DNA of 64,000 nucleotides from NCBI RefSeq assembly GCF_000353285.1, contig NZ_KB731324.1, positions 762,577-826,576 of the forward strand, written 5' to 3'. Under the pieces are notes generated by a model. The model saw only the letters and a list, made by a program, of their open reading frames with translations, did not search any database and had not been told where the DNA came from. This document shows positions 53,732 to 59,994 of the stretch, piece by piece. The first letter of the stretch is position 1; every line of letters starts with the position of its first letter. Source of the stretch: Leptolyngbya boryana PCC 6306 (GTDB lineage: Bacteria > Cyanobacteriota > Cyanobacteriia > Leptolyngbyales > Leptolyngbyaceae). The position numbers and the translations under genes were made by a program.

Positions 53732-54133
53732 ATGCTATTTCCTGAAGAAAACGATCAACCGCCTCAGATCAATATTGTGCCGATGATTGATGTGGTGTTT
53801 GCACTGCTCACTTTTTTCATTGTTTCGACTTTGTTTTTAACCCGATCAGAAGGCTTACCGGTGAATCTTCCCCAAGCAGCAACCGCTAAGATTCAGCAGC
53901 AAACAAGAATTGCTGTCAGCATTCAGCCGGATGGAGAGATTGCGTTAAATAAGCGCCCTGTTCAGATTTCAGACCTCCAAGTCGGGGTAAAAACTTTGGT
54001 GCAAGCGAATCAGCAAGCGGTGGTCGTGATCAATGCCGATGAAAAAGTGCAGCATGGTCAACTTGTGGCAGTCATGGACGAAATTCGCAAAATTGATGGG
54101 GTAAAAATGGCGATCGCAACGAAGAAGAAGTGA
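53732..54133 (+). CDS. exbD: ExbD, TonB-complex subunit
   Basis: A 133-residue protein with one membrane segment near residues 18-37 (MIDVVFALLTFFIVSTLF) that carries the conserved proton-path Asp (D18). The periplasmic part has the ExbD/TolR fold ending VKMAIATKKK. It lies 14 bp after exbB. Confidence 0.95.
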   Translation: MLFPEENDQPPQINIVPMIDVVFALLTFFIVSTLFLTRSEGLPVNLPQAATAKIQQQTRIAVSIQPDGEIALNKRPVQISDLQVGVKTLVQANQQAVVVINADEKVQHGQLVAVMDEIRKIDGVKMAIATKKK

Positions 54134-54486
54134 ACTTGATCACAGATTGTGAATCTACTACGCTGCGTCGTTTGACAGTCAGTATGCTCATCCTCTATAT
54201 AGACAATAGTTTTCGATTGACTGACGTTAAAACTTAATTTTTAGGTACGGCGATCACAGATTCAATCACGAGCATCAGGCGATAGTCCGTCGATTCAAAC
54301 ATACTGATGCTGTCTTGTCTCACCAGTTCTAAGATGCAAAATAGAGCAAGCCTCGCAGTTATAGTTTTCTAGCGTTCTAGGATTTCACACAATTGCTGCA
54401 CAATTAGCAGATTCGCCAATTGTGCGATCGCTAATTGTGCAGACCACCTTACGTACAGATCTACTTGAGGGTTGTTTTCATGAATT
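54134..54486. other. Intergenic region with two inverted repeats
   Basis: These 353 bp between convergent exbD and the Crp-type gene hold no convincing gene. An 8-bp inverted pair AGCATCAG (54271-54278) and CTGATGCT (54304-54311) may end exbD transcription. A second group near 54387-54440 is listed separately. Confidence 0.5.
54387..54440. repeat. Nested CACAATTRGC inverted repeats
   Basis: GCACAATTAGC (54398-54408) pairs with GCTAATTGTGC (54430-54440), 11 bp each and 21 bases apart. A second pair CACAATTG (54387-54394) and CAATTGTG (54417-54424) is interleaved. It may be a terminator for the Crp-type gene read on the minus strand, though it lies 47 bp beyond that stop, or an operator cluster. 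Confidence 0.5.
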
Positions 54487-55098
54487 TCAGACCGCTCTGA
54501 AATTCTGTAAAAGAATTCGGTGCTGGCAGAGTTGCTGAATTTTTCCGGCTCGTCTTAACTCGCTTAAAGACCGGGTCACAGTTACCCTCGTCGCGCCAAT
54601 TAACTCGGAAATACATTGGTGGGTAAGCGGAATATCAATGAGATATCCCTGCTCATCCAATCTGCCAAATCGTTGTGCTAACCATTCTAAAAGCTTGACC
54701 AATCGAACCATCGTCTGCTTGATGCTCGTCACATTCAGCAAGGTCTCTACCTGGTGGAGGTGAGAGAGAAGCAAGTGAGTGCAATCATCCGACAAGGGAA
54801 TTTCTCTGACTAGCACTGGAGTCAAACATTCAATCTGGTAAGGAGTAATCGTCGAGAGCTGATGCCCGACAACCTCTCCAGTTCCCCAGATCCCTAAAGC
54901 AGAGATCGTCCCTTCATCATCCCAAGTAATCGTTCGGACATAGCCTGATTCAATTCTCCACAAACCATCCCGAGTAAAGGGCAAGTGTTCTCGATACCGA
55001 AACGATCGCGCTTGAGTGACATCACAGGGAGGGATCAAGGAGAGATACCGTTCTTCAGAATGGGTCTTAGCGGTAGCGGTTGAAAGAGTAAAGAGCAT
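54487..55098 (-). CDS. Crp/Fnr family transcriptional regulator
   Basis: A 203-residue protein. The N-terminal part is a shortened cyclic-nucleotide-binding-like beta roll; the usual phosphate-binding Arg-Ser pair of Crp is not visible. The C-terminal winged helix is clear: IPLTHQCISELIGATRVTVTRSLSELRRAGKI near residues 157-188, as in NtcA and Fnr relatives. Its start lies 32 bp inside the end of the Cys-rich protein gene, so they may be co-transcribed. Position next to isiA suggests a link to iron or redox state, which is inference. Confidence 0.88.
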   Translation of the reverse strand: MLFTLSTATAKTHSEERYLSLIPPCDVTQARSFRYREHLPFTRDGLWRIESGYVRTITWDDEGTISALGIWGTGEVVGHQLSTITPYQIECLTPVLVREIPLSDDCTHLLLSHLHQVETLLNVTSIKQTMVRLVKLLEWLAQRFGRLDEQGYLIDIPLTHQCISELIGATRVTVTRSLSELRRAGKIQQLCQHRILLQNFRAV

Positions 55099-55378
55099 GT
55101 TTCTTAGGTCTGGAAATAGCTGGACTCACAGAGCAGGGTTCAAAATCTCGACACTGGATAGCAGCCTCAGTCAGAGCTTCACAGGGTCGAACTGTGCATT
55201 TCAGGTTGTAATCTCCGGTGAAGTAAGCACAGCGACTACAAGGAATTCGATGCAGCCTCCTCAATCGCCTCATTCCGTCTTGTCCTGCCCAACTAAGACT
55301 AAAAAGGAAACCCGTTAACAGTGCAAAAATGCAAAAGCAGCAGAAGAAAACCTGGCAAAGTTGAACGAGATAGTTCAT
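55067..55378 (-). CDS. Small Cys-rich membrane protein
   Basis: A 103-residue protein starting at the ATG at 55378. A membrane segment near residues 6-30 (QLCQVFFCCFCIFALLTGFLF) is followed by a soluble part with a Cys pattern IPCSRCAYFTGDYNLKCTVRP, then CEAL and CRDFEPC. Small proteins with the RCxYFTGD...LKC pattern are widespread in cyanobacteria but have no assigned role that I know. Seven or more Cys suggest metal or iron-sulphur binding. It lies between isiA (132 bp away) and the Crp-type gene, which overlaps its 3' end by 32 bp. Confidence 0.75.
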   Translation of the reverse strand: MNYLVQLCQVFFCCFCIFALLTGFLFSLSWAGQDGMRRLRRLHRIPCSRCAYFTGDYNLKCTVRPCEALTEAAIQCRDFEPCSVSPAISRPKKHALYSFNRYR

Positions 55379-55509
55379 GATGGCTGTGTTCCTGACTAGC
55401 ATTCACCCACTCAATTTTCGGTCTATGGTTCATCGGGTCTTCCTAAATCATGGCTGAAGTGCGATCGACGGAAGAGGAACAATCCTCCTCCATCATCAGA
55501 AATCAAAGT

Positions 55510-56538
55510 CTAGACTTGCACTGAATTCAATGCTTTCTCAATTCGCTTGAAGTCGAAGCCCATGGCTCGAAGGGCGTGCCAGAGATGCCCTTGTAAGAAG
55601 AAGAACGCCAAGAAGAAATGAGCATTTGCCAACCAAGAGCGGGGAGTATGAGCGCCCATGGGTAACTGAACGGTATCCGCAAAGTAAGGCGTGATTCCGA
55701 GCTTAACTTCGAGTGCAGGTCCGTAGAACTCAACCGGATAAGCAAGTGTATTCACTGCACAGAAGTAAGCCGCAACAAATCCAGCGAGCGCAATTCCACC
55801 CAAAGAATACGAGAGAATCGCCTCACCCGAAAAGATCAACAGATTTCTTGCCCACTTTAATGGTGGAACAAGAATATGCCAGATTCCACCCCCGATGAGC
55901 AGCAATCCAACATAGACATGTCCTCCGACCAAATCTTCCAAGTTATTTACACTAGCAAAATGCGTTTGATATCCATAGATGATTGCTGGATTCAGCGTTG
56001 GCTCAGTCACGACACGAACATCTTGAATCGTCGCATCATAGATTCCACCGAAGAACATTGCTTTGGTAACGAGCAACAATGCGCCGATCCCTAACAACAA
56101 GAGATGATGACCTAAGATAAATCCGAGGGTTTCAGGCTTTTCCCACTCAAAGTGGAACTTCCGTGCTTGTCCTGTTGCTTTTTTGAGATCTTGCGGCGCT
56201 CTGAAGGTGTGGAACAATGCTCCTGCTCCCAATACCGCAGAAGAAATCAAATGAACTGCACCCACAACAAAGTAAGGATAGGTATCGACGATTTGTCCCC
56301 CTTTACCGACTCCTAACCCCAAAGTTGCAAGGTGCGGCAGTAAGATCAATCCTTGTACACCCATGGGAAGCTCTGGCGAATAGCGCGAGATTTCAAATAG
56401 CGTAAACGCTCCAGCCCAAAACGTAATGAGGGCAGCTTGAGCAACGTGAGCTGCAATGAATAAGCCCGATAGATTGGCAAACCGGGCATTTCCTGCCCAC
56501 CAATCATATTGAACTTCCGAATTTCCGTAACTTTGCAT
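55510..56538 (-). CDS. isiA: IsiA, iron-stress chlorophyll-binding protein (CP43')
   Basis: A 342-residue thylakoid membrane protein preceded by AGGAG. The start [25 protein letters not shown] and the segment [21 protein letters not shown] are IsiA hallmarks. Six membrane helices carry His ligands for chlorophyll, and the large lumenal loop of CP43 is absent, matching the usual length of about 340-350. IsiA forms rings round photosystem I when iron is scarce. Upstream on the same strand is only an isiB remnant, whereas the usual order is isiA then isiB. Confidence 0.96.
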   Translation of the reverse strand: MQSYGNSEVQYDWWAGNARFANLSGLFIAAHVAQAALITFWAGAFTLFEISRYSPELPMGVQGLILLPHLATLGLGVGKGGQIVDTYPYFVVGAVHLISSAVLGAGALFHTFRAPQDLKKATGQARKFHFEWEKPETLGFILGHHLLLLGIGALLLVTKAMFFGGIYDATIQDVRVVTEPTLNPAIIYGYQTHFASVNNLEDLVGGHVYVGLLLIGGGIWHILVPPLKWARNLLIFSGEAILSYSLGGIALAGFVAAYFCAVNTLAYPVEFYGPALEVKLGITPYFADTVQLPMGAHTPRSWLANAHFFLAFFFLQGHLWHALRAMGFDFKRIEKALNSVQV

Positions 56539-56565
56539 GATTTATTTTTCTCCTAAGTTAGAGTG

Positions 56566-56582
56566 TGCTGAGATCTTCAGCA
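56566..56582. other. Hairpin in the isiA leader
   Basis: TGCTGA and TCAGCA arms enclose five bases (GATCT), between the isiB remnant stop at 56602 and the isiA ATG at 56538. It may be the old isiB terminator or a leader structure of isiA. Confidence 0.45.
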
Positions 56583-56601
56583 TGAACAACGGATCACTCG
56601 A

Positions 56602-56810
56602 CTAAATGCCAAAGTCTGTTTTCAGTTGAGTGACCCAAGCTTGAACGCGATCGTCTGTGAGATCGGATGGGTTATCTTCATCGATTGCGAGTCCGCAGAA
56701 CGGATTCCCTCTCACCGCTTTCGATTGACTATGCTCATAGCCTGCGTTAGAAATATCCAAATCCACAACTGAATCGCCGCCAAATTTCTTTGAACTGTGA
56801 TGCTAGTCAT
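56602..56810 (-). pseudogene. isiB: Internally deleted flavodoxin (isiB remnant)
   Basis: Read on the minus strand, the frame gives KKFGGDSVVDLDISNA followed directly by GYEHSQSKAVRGNPFCGLA and then IDEDNPSDLTDDRVQAWVTQ, ending LKTDFGI and TAG at 56602-56604. In flavodoxin the FGGDSVVDL block is near residue 30 and the GY...SKAV block near residue 128, so about 90 residues, including most of the FMN site, are missing from the middle. An in-frame TAG at 56803-56805 and a probable frameshift remove the N-terminal FMN loop as well. A full flavodoxin is not encoded here. Confidence 0.8.
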
Positions 56811-56849
56811 TCCATCTACCTCATTGAGGAGAGTCAAAAAATGTCGATT

Positions 56850-56870
56850 TATTGACTATAAGTCTCAATA
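56850..56870. promoter_or_regulatory. Inverted repeat upstream of the isiB remnant and isiA
   Basis: The minus strand reads TATTGAGACT, three bases, then AGTCAATA, an imperfect palindrome about 310 bp from the isiA ATG. Position and AT-rich symmetry suggest a Fur-type site for the original isi promoter. Confidence 0.4.
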
Positions 56871-56966
56871 AGTTCAAAACAGAGTTTAGCATTTTTACTG
56901 CGATAAATCCTCAATAGTTAATCATTAAATAATATTAAGATGGGTAGTATAGCAGCGAATAAATAC

Positions 56967-57035
56967 AAAAAAGCTCCGGTTGTAGCGTGAGGGAGGAGAG
57001 TACCCTACAACCGAAGTGAAATTAGATTGAGCTGA
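56967..57035 (-). ncRNA. Candidate iron-stress small RNA (IsaR1-like?)
   Basis: On the minus strand CGGTTGTAG (57013-57005) and CTACAACCG (56985-56977) form a perfect 9-bp stem, followed by GAGC and TTTTTT (56972-56967), a Rho-independent terminator. The 19-base loop contains CTCTCCTCCCTCAC, which can pair with AGGAG-type ribosome-binding sites. A short transcript of about 65-70 bases would start near 57030-57035, downstream of a palindrome at 57066-57088. This is the form of the Fur-controlled cyanobacterial sRNA IsaR1, but I cannot confirm homology. Confidence 0.4.
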
Positions 57036-57170
57036 ATATGCTCATCTACGGTCAAATCAGTTGGGTTGGATTCTTGTTTCAGAATCAATAGAAATTTGCG
57101 TCTGTGCCTTTTCTCCTCAAATAACGAATTGCGAATGAACGATCGTCCGCACAAATTCAATAGCAAGCTA

Positions 57171-57190
57171 TTGAGAATTAATTTCAGATT
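57171..57190. promoter_or_regulatory. Fur-like box before the heme-type operon
   Basis: TTGAGAATTAATTTCAGATT lies 103 bp from the permease start at 57293 and matches the boxes at 48153 and 48275. Confidence 0.6.
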
Positions 57191-57292
57191 AAATGAGAGG
57201 CTGTAGAATGACAAGTATTGAGTGTGACAATTTCAGTTAGATGTTGCAGTCAGAGTCAAAATTGAAGATTAAAAGTTGGAGATGGACTGTTT

Positions 57293-58345
57293 ATGGTTAA
57301 AAAGGACTTGCGAAAAGGGGAGCCGAATTCTGCTAATTCGCGAGCTTTGCAGCACCATTCTGCTACGTTTAGAGCGCTCTTGCTCACCCTTGGACTGATC
57401 ATCGCATTAGTTCTCACCATGATTCTTGCCCTGTCCCAAGGCGCTATCAAACTGAATGTTATTGAACTATGGCAGGCTTTATTCCGACAAGGTGAGGCAA
57501 CACAGCAAACAATCATCTGGGATTTGAGAATTCCTAGGATTATGTCAGGCGTGTTAGTTGGTGCTTCACTGGGTATGTCGGGAGCGATGCTACAAGGAAT
57601 GCTCCGAAATAGTTTGGCAGACTCCTTTGTGTTAGGCATTTCATCTGGTGCTGGTCTGATTGCTGTTATTCTGATTACAGTCTTAAAAGCGCAGGCACTC
57701 GTTCCCATTGGTGCTTGGATAGGTGCGCTCATTTCAGTGACGATCGTGTTTGCCCTGGGCTATCAAGGAGGACGAATTGTGAGTGAGCGATTGATTCTGG
57801 GCGGAATCGCGATCGCGACTCTATCCGGTTCTGCTCAAACGTTGCTGCTGCTATTCGCAGATGAAGGACAGGTACAAGGCGTTCTGAATTGGTTAATCGG
57901 AAGCTTGAATGGGCGCGGCTGGGCAGAACTTCATCTGGTTGCGCCCTACGTTGTGATCGCGCTGATCAGTGGATGTTTACTGGGTAAGACGATTAACTTA
58001 CTCAATTTAGGGAACGAGATGGCAGTGAGTTTGGGTGTGTCATTAGTTCGATCGAGAATTTTAATTGGAGCCACTGCAAGTCTACTAGCAGCAAGCGCAG
58101 TGAGTATTTCGGGATTGATTGGATTTGTCGGATTAGTTGTGCCGCATGGGGTGCGATTGATCATTGGCAATGATTATCGTTGGGTGTTGCCAACGAGCGC
58201 AATCGCGGGTGCATTAGTTCTGACATTGGCAGATTTACTTTGTCGAATTGGCTCGATTGAATTTCCAGTCGGTGCTGTGACTGCCTTGCTCGGCTCCCCG
58301 TTGTTCATTTGGTTACTTTACCGCCGTCGCCAAGGAGTATTTTGA
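57293..58345 (+). CDS. FecCD-type permease, possibly for heme
   Basis: A 350-residue membrane protein. IWDLRIPRIMSGVLVGASLGMSGAMLQGMLRNSLAD near residues 73-108 and GLIGFVGLVVPHGVRLIIG near 273-291 are the FecCD signatures. The TGA at 58343-58345 shares a base with the ATG of the ATPase gene (TGATG), so translation is coupled. A single permease gene implies a homodimer, as in HmuUV or BtuCD. It faces a lipoprotein and a heme-type receptor, so heme or another macrocycle is a plausible substrate. Confidence 0.92.
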   Translation: MVKKDLRKGEPNSANSRALQHHSATFRALLLTLGLIIALVLTMILALSQGAIKLNVIELWQALFRQGEATQQTIIWDLRIPRIMSGVLVGASLGMSGAMLQGMLRNSLADSFVLGISSGAGLIAVILITVLKAQALVPIGAWIGALISVTIVFALGYQGGRIVSERLILGGIAIATLSGSAQTLLLLFADEGQVQGVLNWLIGSLNGRGWAELHLVAPYVVIALISGCLLGKTINLLNLGNEMAVSLGVSLVRSRILIGATASLLAASAVSISGLIGFVGLVVPHGVRLIIGNDYRWVLPTSAIAGALVLTLADLLCRIGSIEFPVGAVTALLGSPLFIWLLYRRRQGVF

Positions 58346-59151
58346 TGCAGATTCCACTTTTAGAAACTCAGCAACTGACCGGGGGATATGGTGATCGCAC
58401 GATCGTACAGGATATTCACCTGTCTCTGATTGCGGGAGAATGGTTAAGCTTAGTCGGTGCAAATGGTTCAGGTAAATCTACTCTATTACGGCTGCTCAGT
58501 CGAATTCTTACACCGACGCATGGAGCCGTTTTGCTTGATGGTAAAGCAATTCATCAGCAACCACCGCGTATCGTTGCTCAACGGCTTTCTCTCTTGCCTC
58601 AACAACAAACCATTCCCGAAGGACTGACCGTAGAACAATTAGTCGCACTAGGACGTGCTCCCCATCAGGCTTGGTGGCAGTGGGAGCTAAACGCTTTAGA
58701 CCAGCAAAAAGTAAGAACTGCGATCGAGCAAACTCAGCTTCAAGGTTTTATCGATCGTCCCGTCGAAGAACTTTCAGGTGGAGAACGACAACGCGCTTTT
58801 TTAGCCTTAGCATTGGCACAAGAACCTAAGATTTTACTGCTAGATGAACCAACCACTTATCTCGATGTCCACTATCAGTTAGAGCTATTAGAACTTTTAC
58901 GCAGGTTGAACCGTGATCATCAAATTACAATCATCACGGTTCTGCATGAGTTGAATCTTGCAGCGAGATATAGCGATCGTATTGGTTTGCTGAAAGAAGG
59001 TTATTTGAATGCAATGGGTCAGCCGAATCAAGTGTTCACTGTCGATCGGTTAGCAGAAGTGTTTGGGATTCAAGCTCTGATTTTAGACACTCCTGTAGGA
59101 CTGCAAATCTGCCCATTGCATTCTCTATCACCGGAAAACAGTCTCTTTTAG
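58345..59151 (+). CDS. FecE/HmuV-type ABC ATPase
   Basis: A 268-residue ATPase starting at the ATG at 58345. Walker A GANGSGKSTLLRL near residues 36-48, signature LSGGERQRAFLALALAQ near 142-158 and Walker [13 protein letters not shown] near 162-173 are complete. It is coupled to the permease. Its last 24 bp overlap the convergent lipoprotein gene. Confidence 0.93.
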   Translation: MQIPLLETQQLTGGYGDRTIVQDIHLSLIAGEWLSLVGANGSGKSTLLRLLSRILTPTHGAVLLDGKAIHQQPPRIVAQRLSLLPQQQTIPEGLTVEQLVALGRAPHQAWWQWELNALDQQKVRTAIEQTQLQGFIDRPVEELSGGERQRAFLALALAQEPKILLLDEPTTYLDVHYQLELLELLRRLNRDHQITIITVLHELNLAARYSDRIGLLKEGYLNAMGQPNQVFTVDRLAEVFGIQALILDTPVGLQICPLHSLSPENSLF

Positions 59152-59991
59152 TTTTTTGCAAGCTTCTTCGATCTCGCGAATACTTCCAGGATTGACTAAT
59201 CCAAAGTAATCCATTGTATAAACCTGCTGCTGCTGGACTGCTTTTAACTGACTCCAAAACGATTGCGATTTGAGTTGATTGATCTCACCTTCTCCCGTAT
59301 CGATGAGGATGATTTTCTCTGGATTGATCTGAAGCAGCTTCTCCGGTGAGAGCGTCACATAACCATTAAATTCAGATGACCCCTGCAACTCTGCGGCTAC
59401 GTTTTTAACAGCAAACTGATTGAGTAGATCGCCTGCCCAGCTTGACTTATTGGGCGAAAGGATCGGTTGCCGACTCGCTAAAACTAACACAGATGAAGTT
59501 TGAGCAGGCTTAGGCTCTAGCAAGGCTTGATAGCTTTGAATTAAGGGGTCGGGATTCGCATTCAGCGCTGTTGCGATCGTGCGAGTGAGTTCAGAAAGCG
59601 ATCGCCAACTATTCACTTCAGTTGCTAAGGTTTGAATCCCAGATTCTTGTAGCTTTGCTAACGCTTGATCGTGAAATCCTTTTGCGCCAATTACTAGATC
59701 CGGTTTGAGGGCGACAATCTTTTCTAAGTTCGGTGGCGTCCGTCCTTCACTGACTCGCGGCAATTGAGCAAAGTCAGGGTTTTGATTGACCAATCGGCTC
59801 CCAGAAATCGCAACTAGCTTTGTTTTATCCAACCGATTTACAATATCTGCGGATAAGGAAGTTAGAGCAACCACCTTAGAAGCCGTTTTGATCTCAGGCT
59901 GAGTTTGAGACGTTGGAGCCTGGCTGACAGGCGGCGCGGGTGTTTGACAAGCCGCTAGCAGCAGGACTAGGAGCAAGGGAGTAAATTTCAT
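59128..59991 (-). CDS. Substrate-binding lipoprotein of the heme-type locus
   Basis: A 287-residue lipoprotein with signal MKFTPLLLVLLLAAC (lipobox Cys at 15). It follows the short class III pattern of BtuF and HmuT: KVVALTSLSADIVNRLDKTKLVAISG, LPRVSEGRTPPNLEKIVALKPDLVIG, ending with SIREIEEACKKLKE. It lies 3 bp after the receptor gene, so the two are one operon, convergent with permease and ATPase. Confidence 0.92.
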   Translation of the reverse strand: MKFTPLLLVLLLAACQTPAPPVSQAPTSQTQPEIKTASKVVALTSLSADIVNRLDKTKLVAISGSRLVNQNPDFAQLPRVSEGRTPPNLEKIVALKPDLVIGAKGFHDQALAKLQESGIQTLATEVNSWRSLSELTRTIATALNANPDPLIQSYQALLEPKPAQTSSVLVLASRQPILSPNKSSWAGDLLNQFAVKNVAAELQGSSEFNGYVTLSPEKLLQINPEKIILIDTGEGEINQLKSQSFWSQLKAVQQQQVYTMDYFGLVNPGSIREIEEACKKLKETVFR

Positions 59992-59994
59992 AGG

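Larger units (their letters stand above)
56811..57292. other. Intergenic region between the isi locus and the last FecCD gene
   Basis: These 482 bp contain no convincing protein gene. They hold the isi-side palindrome at 56850, a hairpin with a T-run at 56967-57013 (candidate small RNA), an inverted repeat with arms TTGGATTCT and AGAATCAA at 57066-57088, and a Fur-like box at 57171. Confidence 0.5.
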
